DNA from: Odontesthes bonariensis
Taxonomy: Eukaryota > Chordata > Actinopteri > Atheriniformes > Atherinopsidae
Assembly (NCBI RefSeq): GCF_027942865.1
Contig: NC_134513.1
Coordinates: forward strand, 35,953,429 to 36,017,428
Direction of reading: 5' to 3'
Length of the DNA stretch: 64,000 nucleotides
Shown: one piece after another, positions 22,451 to 32,640 of the stretch
Layout of the letters: each line of letters begins with the position of its first letter
Numbering within the stretch: position 1 is the first letter of the stretch
Notes under the pieces: generated by a model
Told to the model about the DNA's origin: nothing
Databases searched by the model: none
What the model saw: only the letters and a program-made list of their open reading frames with translations
Program-made: the position numbers and the translations under genes

Positions 22451-24422
22451 CTCTCTGTGTCTCTTTTATCAGTGCATCACAGCAGTCCAGTGTATGATTG
22501 GAGCTACACATAGGGCAAGTTGCTTGCATGACATTACCTTTGGGGTGTTGGCTGAGTTGGGGGGAAGAGGCAGAGACAGTAGTTGCACCACTGACGAAAG
22601 TGGCACCGGTGGACTTGGATGGCGGCCTAGATGTATTGGGTAGGTTTCCCGCAGCTCTTGTGGGCCTATCTTGAATGTCTCCATACACTGGATCAGTAAT
22701 CACTCTCAGTTGCCTTTCAAGAAATGTGACAAGATCAGAGAATTGTGGTCTGTTGTTCTGCTTCTCCTGAAATTCACACACATAAGAGCGCCAGCGCTCT
22801 CTGAATTTGTAGGGGAGCTTCATGATCAAGACCTTCAGGCTGGAGGACAAGTTAATTTCCTGTGAGTATCTCATTTCTTGCATTGCATTACAACAACTCC
22901 TCAAAAATAACACAAAGGCTTGTAGTGCCTTCGCATCCTCAGTTTTAATGACAGGCCATTCCAATGCTTTTTTCAAGTAGGCAGAGCAAATCTTGAATTC
23001 ATCTCCATAGTGTTCCTGAAGCAAAGCCTTTGCCTTTTCATAGCCTGTGTCTGAGCTCATGTGAAAACAACTCCTCACAAGGTCTCGAGGGTGCCCACTT
23101 GTGTATTGATCAAGAAAGTACAGCCTATCTGCACTATTGTCAGTTTTAAGCTCAATCATATGCTCAAAAGCTCTGATGAATGGCCTATACGACAAAACAT
23201 CTCCGCTGAAGACTGGGACTTCTCTTTGAGGGAGTTTTGACTGTTGTTGTTGCTTTACAAGAATGGATGTTATGTCATTTTGACGCTGTAGAATATTTGC
23301 AAGTCCATCATTAACATCATGCCTTGGAGGTGCTACGAGTTGGTTAGACATGCTTGTTGTGTTAGAGGGGTCGCTCTTTCTAAGTGAATCAAGAGGACTT
23401 GAGGTGGTCTTTTTAATGTTTAAACTCTCTCCCTCTCCTATCAAGACAGACTGAAAGTGAACGCCATCTTTTGGGCGAACACTTGGGGTTTGCATTATTG
23501 AGAGGGCTTGGGCAACTTTATCTAAAGAGAGAAACTCACTCTCTGATGTAGCACTTTTCATTGACATTTCAGCAAGGTAAGCATTCATTTGATCTTTACC
23601 TTCACTCTGCAGTGTTTCATCTGGTAGCTTCACTTGCATGCCTGGTGCTTGTGTGACAGAGGTTGGATCCCTTGGCATCTCCTCACTTGGTAGTTCCACT
23701 GTTGGACTGGACAGCAAGGCTCTTTGTTGTTGCTCAGCAGAATTAAGAACTGCAAGTTTGGATGATGGGGCAGCCAACTGCGTTTTCAGCTCAAGAGCCT
23801 CACGTTTCTGCTTTAATGCTCGCATCTCTTTCTGTAATGCACTCTCCAGTTCCTCCAATTCATGCATTTCCTTCAGTGCTGCAGCCTTGGCCTCGAGTCC
23901 AGCTCTTTCAGCCTCTGCAACTACTCTGGCTGATAATACTGAAGATGTCCTGGACCCACGTGACCTGTGAGAGACTTTAGAAATGCTGTCCTTTGCGGTC
24001 ACCTCCACTTCCTCCTCCTTCTCTTCTTCTGGTTTAGGATTAGTAGTCTTAGATGCACCAAAAAGCCACTCAGACACAAGAGAAAGAAAATGATCAATTT
24101 CAGCCATTTTGGGTTTAAACCATTCGCATTCATCTTTGTTCATTGCATCTTCACTCAGTTGCCCCTGGTACTCTCTATGTACAGACTTAAACTCTGCATG
24201 AAGTTGCATGTACTTTTGAAGATTTTCTTTTACTTCCTGTATGCCAGTCACATCTTCCATTAATTCAAGCATTATATTCTTGCTTTTAGTCAACTGACTA
24301 AGTTTTCCTTTTCTAACATTTTTCATTTTAGGTTCATGTTCACCATCTTCCATTTCCTTTCCTGAGTTTGAGGCACTATTAGCTACTCCCTCCATCACAT
24401 TTGTTTCCATTTGATCAGCCAT
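22445..24422 (-). pseudogene. BEL/Pao gag (DUF1759-like)
   Basis: The frame starts at ATG 24422 (MADQMETNVMEGVANS). It carries an acidic N-terminal region, a long coiled-coil-like stretch (about residues 165-250, rich in A/E/L/K) and a DUF1759-like capsid part (LPQREVPVFSGDVLSYRPF, then LYFLDQYTSGHPRDLVR). A first Cys cluster (CPMCSSNHTLDCC) follows. Just after it, near 22447, a one-base frame change separates it from the CCHC knuckle and pol; beyond that point the gag frame reads unrelated residues to its stop at 22320. BEL elements usually have a single gag-pol frame, so I read this as an inactivating indel and not programmed frameshifting, though the latter is not excluded. Confidence 0.8.
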
Positions 24423-24736
24423 GTTTGTTTCAGTCCTTATTTATCCAGTCATCCAAACAATATAGTAGTCCACTCCAATAGCAGAAAACTTTACAACTGG
24501 GCAAATTCCGCATAATCCACTCCAATAGTAGACTTCCTTAATTGAATCTTCAACTTCAACATCAAACACGTCGTCTTAAATGTACTAGAGGGAGTACATA
24601 CCATGCTCTCAAACAATCAGCTCCATGTGCTCCATAGCTTCCATCCATTTCTCCTTTTCCATCTTGAATCCACGGTTTGTTTTTTCAAGTTGGCTCACTG
24701 GATGGCATCCATCAGTTTGGTAGAGGTCTTTGACTT

Positions 24737-24860
24737 TGTAGTGGCTATTTCTTTGTCCTATTGATAGCCACTAGTGGCCGAGCTGGAGAGGCTGACTCAA
24801 ACATCCAAGTTGAAAATAATTAAAATATTGAGGGGTTTAATGAAAATAACAGATGATACA
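24737..24860 (-). repeat. Truncated 5' LTR of the BEL/Pao element (R-U5 part only)
   Basis: It matches the end of the 3' LTR from the putative transcript start to the terminal CCACTACA. The 280 bp corresponding to U3 are absent, and genomic flank (ATCATATTTAATGCC) follows at once. Confidence 0.75.
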
Positions 24861-26060
24861 AATCATATTTAATGCCAAACTCCACTTTCATGCTGATGAT
24901 ACGGTGACGTGTTGCTCTGCATCTCCTCCTAATCAGGCCGTCTGTCAGCTGCAGCGAGCGTTTAGCTCTAACTTTGCGTGATAAACTCATTAATCTTCCT
25001 TCATTTTGAGACTGATTCCGTGTTCCAATACAAAGACGTGTAAAGCTGGGTTTATTCAGGGCCAGAAAAAGACTTGCTGCTGCGGCTTTTCCCTCCCGTA
25101 GACTCAAACATGGGCGTATTCTGATCTGTAAAGCTATCGTAGGTCTGCTCCCAACTCATTTACCGACTTAAACTCTTGGTTCCTGTTGTCTGTGGCTAAG
25201 TTTGGAAAGAAAGCATCTCGGTGTGCTGCTCACTCTGCTGGGAATAAAGTGCAAACTCACCTGAATCTTAAGCAGCTGGTGTCACCAAAATAATTGAAAC
25301 TAATGTGAAACATATTAGCAGCAGAACGATATGTCCCCAAATCATCCAGGTCTATGATTCTGTTCTCCTGAGGTTGTCCTCCTGAGAATATGAATGTGAG
25401 ACCGTGCACATTTAATCTGAGCAGACACGCCTCAGGCGCCTGAACACTGAGCCTCTGCGGTAATGACCTGGAAACTCTGGGAGGTGACTCCACACCAGCC
25501 CACAGTCTGCTGAGATTACCATGAAAATGTGAAAGACTTGAGAAGCTTGGTGCCCGTCCAGTTAATTCTGCACAGCTGATAGATTCCTTCATTAAAAAAC
25601 TGGAAACCTGAGGAACTGTGCCGCTTCTCCAAATAAAGACAGATATTAAAAATGTTTCAAAAGCGAATTTGTTTAAGTAACCTGCAGGCTGTGAATGAGC
25701 CTTTACTTTTCCTACAGTCATTTACTGTTTAAGTGGAAACATCGATCACAAACACTTTTTAAACGTGGACAGTAAGATGAAAACAGTTTCTCTGTTTTTA
25801 CAGCCTCCATCACAGCTCAACGGGCAGAAGTTTCTGTCCTGATGGAGAGCAGATGAGAGCAGCGCTAGTCTGAGTTTCACCTCCAGGATGATGCTGCTGC
25901 TGATGATGAGGTTGGTTTCATGTTTGGAAGATCTTTATTTGCTGCTCAGAGATGTTTCTTTGTCTTTGTTCATGTGGTGGTTGTTTCAGAGTTCTCCAAC
26001 AAGTTAAAAATGGCACTTACACTCATCACATACACTTAGTTTTATTAAGCTTGAATGAAT

Positions 26061-26066
26061 TTTATT
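26061..26066 (-). terminator. Candidate poly(A) signal of the small secreted-peptide gene, copy 1
   Basis: AATAAA on the minus strand (TTTATT on plus), about 370 bp after the stop codon. A second one lies at 26041-26046. The copy 2 equivalent is near 30030-30035. Assignment to the gene is inferred from position only. Confidence 0.4.
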
Positions 26067-26223
26067 GCATACAAAAAGTTTTAAAGTTACAAATGATAGC
26101 AAAGTGAACTTGGATGACAGATTGTGGAAGTTTGTTGCAACCATTTCATTCTGTCCAAAGCACGCAAGTTAAAAAAGATGGCAGATAAGAAGCATTGAAC
26201 CGATTCCTCATCACGGAAACCAA

Positions 26224-26401
26224 CTCAGGGCGGTGTAAGCCAGAATGGAGCGAGGGGTGGAGCACTCAGGGCGGTGTAAGCCAGAATGGAGCGAGGGGTG
26301 GAGCACTCAGGGCGGTGTAAGCCAGAATGGAGCGAGGGGTGGAGCACTCAGGGCAGTGTAAGCCAGAATGGAGCGAGGGGTGGAGCACTCAGGGCGGTGT
26401 A
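26224..26401. repeat. 41-bp tandem repeat, about 4 copies (copy 1)
   Basis: Unit beginning ACTCAGGGCGGTGTAAGCC, period 41 bp, four full units plus a partial. It lies just past the stop codon of the minus-strand peptide gene, so it is probably in its 3' UTR. Confidence 0.92.
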
Positions 26402-26436
26402 GCACAGGCTGTGAGCACATGCTGATGGTCAGGAAA

Positions 26437-27276
26437 CTACTGATACTGGAGAAGAAACAGAGACAAAATGAATCAAAAATAAAATCTTTTTGGAATTCAG
26501 GTTCATTCTCAGAAATATTTTCTGTGATTTAAACGATATCCCGAAGCACTTACTGAATATTTTTCACCAATAAAAAGCCAATAAAAAGATAAATGCAGAA
26601 GCCAAACTGGCTTTCCACGTGCCGGGGGAAGGGAAAGGAAACATTTAGCTTTTATATCCTATGAAACGGTTCAATCAAACATTCACAACATAATCCAGAT
26701 CTTTTATTTTCAACGTGCTTCTTGTTATTGACACGATAGAATTAAGCAAGTTTACCGGGAAGCCGTATCGCCCTGGGAAGTAGGGTTTTCTCTTGATCTT
26801 TTTCTACAAAAAGCAATGAATGAATGAACTGTTAGAACGTTGTCCTCCATGCATGCTTTTCTGCTGCTGTTCTGCTCACTTTATGTCATGGTTTCAGCAC
26901 CAAATCTACTGCAACAGATGATCGATTTTAAAGCATCTTCAAACTGTGGAACACTACAGAGCTGACATCAGTGCTGCTCACAGGTAAGACAAGAGGAGAA
27001 CACCTTTAAACACATTTACCTGTGGCAGGACACCTGGATGGTGCACCAGACCTCTGAGTGCTCGCTTCTCTGCATCGACCTTCTGTAAAAGGAAAAAAAA
27101 ACGTGATCACGCCACAGGTATCAATGAATGAGTGAAGCTGTATAAAGCCAACAACCTCTGATGGATGTTTTTACCTGATCACCTGTGAAAAGAGGGGCTG
27201 CATCGGAGGGAGTGACGCCAGCGATGAGCAGGACAGCCTGCAGACTCAACAGGAGCAGCAGCACGGATGCCCTCAT
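26437..27276 (-). CDS. Small secreted peptide precursor, copy A (four exons, 73 aa)
   Basis: Unrecognised gene, assembled from splice signals. Minus-strand exons are 27276-27175 (34 codons), 27082-27020 (21), 26803-26756 (16) and 26445-26437 (TAT CAG stop). All introns (92, 216, 310 bp) are phase 0, with donors CAG|GTAAAA, CAG|GTAAAT, CCG|GTAAAC and acceptors CCTTTTACAG, TTTTTGTAG, TTCTTCTCCAG after pyrimidine tracts. Residues 1-26 look like a signal peptide (MRASVLLLLLSLQAV, then a likely cut after PSDA). The mature part starts APLFTGDQ, has a KR at 40-41 that could be a convertase site, a segment LVHHPGVLPQ, the basic run KKIKRK (56-61) and a tail PYFPGRYGFPYQ. No Cys. Phase-0 short exons and a Pro/Tyr/Gln tail recall SCPP-family secreted proteins (statherin-like); a peptide hormone or antimicrobial precursor is equally possible. 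The gene is duplicated intact. Confidence 0.6.
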
Positions 27277-27569
27277 GACTGAGGCGCACTGAACACAAAG
27301 CCCACATTTACACGCTCAATGGAACCCGTGTGACCAAAGGGGAAGCAAAAACAGGACGTCGGCTTCAGCTTCATTACCAGCAAGATGCAAGTCATGGACC
27401 GCAAGAAGCAATAACAATTGTGCAATTATGTTAGATAAAGTTGGACTGAGAGATCCCAAAACTTACAAAACCTTAACAAGTAAGATGCTTGCATCCCGAA
27501 GGCCTCAGAGTGCAGGACTAATGTTGTTTTAATGAGTTTCCAGCATCTTTCTGGAAGAGTGGGAGGTGG

Positions 27570-27705
27570 ATTAGGGCCGCAGCTGCAGGGATGTGTATGC
27601 AGCATCACTCTGTTGTGGTGTAGAGAGAGCTGAGCCCGTTGATCTATGTTTCAACCCTCAGCTATGCTCACAAGCTGTAGTGACTGAAAGAATGAGATCA
27701 CAAAT
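27570..27705 (+). mobile_element. LINE (Rex3/RTE-like) relic, copy 1
   Basis: The nucleotides align by eye with the 12 kb LINE fragment at about 12150-12300, including GAGCTGAGCC and the segment around CAACCCTCAGCTATG and GTGACTGAAAGAATGAGATC. It is heavily decayed, with indels and stops. The copy 2 equivalent is 31539-31674. Confidence 0.6.
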
Positions 27706-27782
27706 GATGGCTTTTGCTTGTGAGTTTGCTTGCTACTTCTGGCCAATACAACAGCAAAACCATGCTGACAAAGTTGGATCGC

Positions 27783-28133
27783 TCACAAGGTCCAATCATT
27801 TTGCTCCATTTCTTCCAACAAAGATCTGGAACACTGATGGCTCTGACCACAGCACACGTTTCCACCGTGTGACGCTCCATCCCAGACGCCTCCGAGCCCA
27901 GAGAAGTGGACGCCGCCTCTGGACCAGGCTAACATCAGGCTTCTTCTCTGCACAGTAAAGTCTGTGAATGGAACTCTGGATCGTAGTGCTGGACAAAGGT
28001 TTCCCACAGTAATCCCTTGTCCGTGTGCTTCTATCAGCTGCTGATGAATGAGGGTTCTTGATGCAGTGCCGTCTGAGGGGTCAGAGGTCACGGGGGTCCA
28101 GCTTAGGCAGCTACAGTCACCTGTTAACATCAC
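27783..28133 (-). pseudogene. Tc1/mariner transposase relic, copy 1
   Basis: In one minus-strand frame I read KPDVSLVQRRRPLLWARRRL then GWSVTRWKRVLWSEPSVF and QIFVGRNG, which fit the segment around the second catalytic Asp of fish Tc1 transposases (WARAHLGW..WKRVLWSDES.F). The expected DES is EPS, so the catalytic residue is gone. Flanking parts are scrambled, and no terminal inverted repeats were found. Confidence 0.65.
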
Positions 28134-30192
28134 CTGTTATCAATTAGTTTATTAATTCATTTCCTCATTTCTAGCGATAAATTATCCCATTCTTTTTTGG
28201 AAAATATTGCAGGTCTGAAACAGAAACAAAATATCTTGTGTTTCTGTGGACACTTCACACAACTAAATTACAAGAGGTTATGTAACTTGTAAAGATCAGC
28301 AGATCTCACAAAACTTCCACAGATTTCCCTTATCTGTAGCAGGAGCGGCTAATAACTGAGAGCTGCTGACATTCTCGTTGTTCTAAGCCAATATGCAAAC
28401 GTGTGGAAAAGACACAGAGAACCAGAGTTCCAGTGATACTACTTAAATATCAACTTGAAGTGCTTATCCCGTACCCGTTGACTCCAACACTCCCCATCCA
28501 GACTCTCAGGGCTTGAGCTTCCTGAGGAGCTCTGGGGTAAGATCTGGAGCTTCCAGAGATTAGTGCCAGCTCCAAGGTTTGGAAGGAACACGTTATTAGG
28601 TTCCTTTAACCTTTGAGACTCTCTAACTGGTCCATGTTTCATTTCTGTGACTAAGCTGGGGCATAAACTGGATGTAATCTGTCCCGGCAGCCAGCAGGAA
28701 ATCAGTTACCAGGAGGTGGTTGGAAATTTAGAAGCTGAAAAAACAATTACTCATTAAGAACAAACTCGTGTTAATTTACCCGGGTTGGTTGGGACCACTC
28801 CTTCTTTTATCCTGCATATTGATAGATTCGATCATATTTAATGCCAAACTCCACTTTCATGCTGACGATACGGTGACGTGTTGCTCTGCATCTCCTCCTA
28901 ATCAGGCCGTCTGTCAGCTGCAGCGAGCGTTTAGCTCTAACTTTGCGTGATAAACTCATTAATCTTCCTTCATTTTGAGACTGATTCCGTGTTCCAATAC
29001 AAAGACGTGTAAAGCTGGGTTTATTCAGGGCCAGAAAAAGACTTGCTGCTGCGGCTTTTCCCTCCCGTAGACTCAAACATGGGCGTATTCTGATCTGTAA
29101 AGCTATCGTAGGTCTGCTCCCAACTCATTTACAGACTTAAACTCTTGGTTCCTGTTGTCTGTGGCTAAGTTTGGAAAGAAAGCATCTCGGTGTGCTGCTC
29201 ACTCTGCTGGGAATAAAGTGCAAACTCACCTGAATCTTAAGCAGCTGGTGTCACCAAAATAATTGAAACTAATGTGAAACATATTAGCAGCAGAACGATA
29301 TGTCCCCAAATCATCCAGGTCTATGATTCTGTTCTCCTGAGGTTGTCCTCCTGAGAATATGAATGTGAGACCGTGCACATTTAATCTGAGCAGACACGCC
29401 TCAGGCGCCTGAACACTGAGCCTCTGCGGTAATGACCTGGAAACTCTGGGAGGTGACTCCACACCAGCCCACAGTCTGCTGAGATTACCATGAAAATGTG
29501 AAAGACTTGAGAAGCTTGGTGCCCGTCCAGTTAATTCTGCACAGCTGATAGATTCCTTCATTAAAAAACTGGAAACCTGAGGAACTGTGCCGCTTCTCCA
29601 AATAAAGACAGATATTAAAAATGTTTCAAAAGCGAATTTGTTTAATTAACCTGCAGGCTGTGAATGAGCCTTTACTTTTCCTACAGTCATTTACTGTTTA
29701 AGTGGAAACATCGATCACAAACACTTTTTAAACGTGGACAGTAAGATGAAAACAGTTTCTCTGTTTTTACAGCCTCCATCACAGCTCAACGGGCAGAAGT
29801 TTCTGTCCTGATGGAGAGCAGATGAGAGCAGCGCTAGTCTGAGTTTCACCTCCAGGATGATGCTGCTGCTGATGATGAGGTTGGTTTCATGTTTGGAAGA
29901 TCTTTATTTGCTGCTCAGAGATGTTTCTTTGTCTTTGTTCATGTGGTGGTTGTTTCAGAGTTCTCCAACAAGTTAAAAATGGCACTTACACTCATCACAT
30001 ACACTTAGTTTTATTAAGCTTGAATGAATTTTATTGCATACAAAAAGTTTTAAAGTTACAAATGATAGCAAAGTGAACTTGGATGACAGATTGTGGAAGT
30101 TTGTTGCAACCATTTCATTCTGTCCAAAGCACGCAAGTTAAAAAAGATGGCAGATAAGAAGCATTGAACCGATTCCTCATCACGGAAACCAA

Positions 30193-30370
30193 CTCAGGGC
30201 GGTGTAAGCCAGAATGGAGCGAGGGGTGGAGCACTCAGGGCGGTGTAAGCCAGAATGGAGCGAGGGGTGGAGCACTCAGGGCAGTGTAAGCCAGAATGGA
30301 GCGAGGGGTGGAGCACTCAGGGCGGTGTAAGCCAGAATGGAGCGAGGGGTGGAGCACTCAGGGCGGTGTA
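30193..30370. repeat. 41-bp tandem repeat, about 4 copies (copy 2)
   Basis: Same 41-bp array as in copy 1 with the same copy number. A GGGCAGTG variant sits in a different unit in the two copies (fourth in copy 1, third in copy 2), so the arrays have been re-shuffled since duplication. Confidence 0.9.
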
Positions 30371-30405
30371 GCACAGGCTGTGAGCACATGCTGATGGTCA
30401 GGAAA

Positions 30406-31245
30406 CTACTGATACTGGAGAAGAAACAGAGACAAAATGAATCAAAAATAAAATCTTTTTGGAATTCAGGTTCATTCTCAGAAATATTTTCTGTGATTTA
30501 AACGATATCCCGAAGCACTTACTGAATATTTTTCACCAATAAAAAGCCAATAAAAAGATAAATGCAGAAGCCAAACTGGCTTTCCACGTGCCGGGGGAAG
30601 GGAAAGGAAACATTTAGCTTTTATATCCTATGAAACGGTTCAATCAAACATTCACAACATAATCCAGATCTTTTATTTTCAACGTGCTTCTTGTTATTGA
30701 CACGATAGAATTAAGCAAGTTCACCGGGAAGCCGTATTGCCCTGGGAAGTAGGGTCTTCTCCTGATCTTTTTCTACAAAAAGCAATGAATGAATGAACTG
30801 TTAGAACGTTGTCCTCCATGCATGCTTTTCTGCTGCTGTTCTGCTCACTTTATGTCATGGTTTCAGCACCACATCTACTGCAACAGATGATCGATTTTAA
30901 AGCATCTTCAAACTGTGGAACACTACAGAGCTGACATCAGTGCTGCTCACAGGTAAGACAAGAGGAGAACACCTTTAAACACATTTACCTGTGGCAGGAC
31001 ACCTGGATGGTGCACCAGACCTCTGAGTGCTCGCTTCTCTGCATCGACCTTCTGTAAAAGGAAAAAAAAACGTGATCACGCCACAGGTATCAATGAATGA
31101 GTGAAGCTGTATAAAGCCAACAACCTCTGATGGATGTTTTTACCTGATCACCTGTGAAAAGAGGGGCTGCATCGGAGGGAGTGACGCCAGCGATGAGCAG
31201 GACAGCCTGCAGACTCAACAGGAGCAGCAGCACGGATGCCCTCAT
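30406..31245 (-). CDS. Small secreted peptide precursor, copy B (four exons, 73 aa)
   Basis: Paralogue of the gene at 26437-27276, offset 3969. Exons are 31245-31144, 31051-30989, 30772-30725 and 30414-30406, minus strand, all phase 0. Exons 1, 2 and 4 are identical to copy A by eye. Exon 3 reads KKIRRRPYFPGQYGFP instead of KKIKRKPYFPGRYGFP: two Lys-to-Arg and one Arg-to-Gln, with no silent change. The following donor is GTGAAC instead of GTAAAC. Reading frame, stop, signal peptide and all splice dinucleotides are intact, so both copies look functional. Same uncertainty about family as copy A. Confidence 0.6.
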
Positions 31246-31751
31246 GACTGAGGCGCACTGAACACAAAGCCCACATTTACACGCTCAATGGAACCCGTGT
31301 GACCAAAGGGGAAGCAAAATCAGGACGTCGACTTCAGCTTCATTACCAGCAAGATGCAAGTCATGGACCGCAAGAAGCAATAACAATTGTGCAATTATGT
31401 TAGATAAAGTTGGACTGAGAGATCCCAAAACTTACAAAACCTTAACAAGTAAGATGCTTGCATCCTGAAGGCCTCAGAGTGCAGGACTAATGTTGTTTTA
31501 ATGAGTTTCCAGCATCTTTCTGGAAGAGTGGGAGGTGGATTAGGGCCGCAGCTGCAGGGATGTGTATGCAGCATCACTCTGTTGTGGTGTAGAGAGAGCT
31601 GAGCCCGTTGATCTATGTTTCAACCCTCAGCTATGCTCACAAGCTGTAGTGACTGAAAGAATGAGATCACAAATGATGGCTTTTGCTTGTGAATTTGCTT
31701 GCTACTTCTGGCCAATACAACAGCAAAACCATGCTGACAAAGTTGGATCGC

Positions 31752-32254
31752 TCACAAGGTCCAATCATTTTGCTCCATTTCTTCCAACAAAGATCTGGAA
31801 CACTGATGGCTCTGACCACAGCACACGTTTCCACCGTGTGACGCTCCATCCCAGACGCCTCCGAGCCCAGAGAAGTGGACGCTCCATCCCAGACGCCTCC
31901 GAGCCCAGAGAAGTGGACGCTCCATCCCAGACGCCTCCGAGCCCAGAGAAGTGGACGCTCCATCCCAGACGCCTCCGAGCCCAGAGAAGTGGACGCTCCA
32001 TCCCAGACGCCTCCGAGCCCAGAGATGTGGACGCCGCCTCTGGACCAGGCTAACATCAGGCTTCTTCTCTGCACAGTAAAGTCTGTGAATGGAACTCTGG
32101 ATCGTAGTGCTGGACAAAGGTTTCCCACAGTAATCCCTCGTCCGTGTGCTTCTATCAGCTGCTGATGAATGAGGGTTCTTGATGCAGCGCCGTCTGAGGG
32201 GTCAGAGGTCACAGGGGTCCAGCTTAGGCAGCTACAGTCATCTGTTAACATCAC
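31752..32254 (-). pseudogene. Tc1/mariner transposase relic, copy 2
   Basis: Same relic as at 27783-28133, but enlarged by internal expansion of a 38-bp stretch encoding the WARRRLGWSV part, which is repeated in tandem. Non-functional. Confidence 0.6.
31840..32030. repeat. 38-bp tandem repeat, 5 copies (1 copy in the other duplicate)
   Basis: The unit starting GACGCTCCATCCCAGACGCC is present five times here and once at the equivalent place in copy 1 (about 27871-27908). The expansion therefore happened after the segmental duplication, or contracted in copy 1. Confidence 0.9.
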
Positions 32255-32549
32255 CTGTTATCAATTAGTTTATTAATTCATTTCCTCATTTCTAGCGATA
32301 AATTATCCCCTTCTTTTTTGGAAAATATCGCAGGTCTGAAACAGAAACAAAATATCTTGTGTTTCTGTGGACACTTCACACAACTAAATTACAAGAGGTT
32401 ATGTAACTTTCATTTAATGTAAGTGTGTTTCAAATATGTTCATTGTGGATTAAATCGTGTTTTTTTCTTTTAGTTTCTGTCAGTATAACGTTGTGAACCA
32501 CCTCGGTGTTTCAAACCGTGTTAAAGTTGGATGACGACATTAGTCATGG

Positions 32550-32640
32550 ACTACACATCCCAGAGGGGATCCTTCTGCGCATGATCGAGAGTATGCGGCG
32601 CGCGAACCCATGCGGATATACTGTTTCGTAAAATGGCGGC
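32550..32640 (+). promoter_or_regulatory. nup50: nup50 core promoter with ZNF143-, NRF1- and YY1-like sites
   Basis: ACTACACATCCCAGAGGGG (32550-32568) matches the ACTACA-n-TCCCAG motif bound by ZNF143/THAP11. TGCGCATG (32576-32583) is an NRF1 half-site. AAAATGGCGGC (32630-32640) is a strong YY1-type site in the transcript-start position used by housekeeping genes. No TATA box. The region is CpG-richer than its surroundings. Assignments are by motif only. Confidence 0.65.

Larger units (their letters stand above)
19673..24860 (-). mobile_element. Defective BEL/Pao LTR retrotransposon
   Basis: Read on the minus strand the order is partial 5' LTR (24860-24737), leader, gag, protease and reverse transcriptase, DUF5641-like tail, purine-rich tract, complete 3' LTR (20076-19673). 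The insertion splits copy 1 of the segmental duplication, and copy 2 shows the empty site near 28825. The element is defective: gag-pol carries a frameshift, RNase H and the integrase core are deleted, and the 5' LTR lacks its U3 part. No clean target duplication is visible, because the right end is not a proper LTR end. Confidence 0.9.
19146..28285. repeat. Tandem segmental duplication, copy 1 (interrupted by a BEL/Pao element)
   Basis: Bases 19146-19672 plus 24861-28285 match 28286-32408 in the same orientation at roughly 99% by eye. The offset is about 9144 bp left of the inserted retroelement and 3969 bp right of it. The unit contains an exon-encoded small secreted peptide gene, a 41-bp repeat in its presumed 3' UTR, a LINE relic and a Tc1 relic. 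The junction near 28285 joins the right end of copy 1 directly to the left end of copy 2. Confidence 0.9.
28286..32408. repeat. Tandem segmental duplication, copy 2 (no BEL insertion)
   Basis: Second copy of the ~4.1-kb unit. At 28815-28840 it reads CATATTGATAG-ATTCG-ATCATATTT without the 5.2-kb retroelement, so it is the unoccupied allele-like site. It ends near 32408 where the sequence departs from copy 1 (GTAACTTTCATTT versus GTAACTTGTAAAG). Confidence 0.9.

Noticed and set aside
25257-25721. Possible 154-codon gene on the minus strand, repeated as 111 codons at 29226-29561
   Set aside because: Its presence in both places is explained by the segmental duplication. No recognisable domain, and the frame is shortened by a change in copy 2, so there is no sign of selection.
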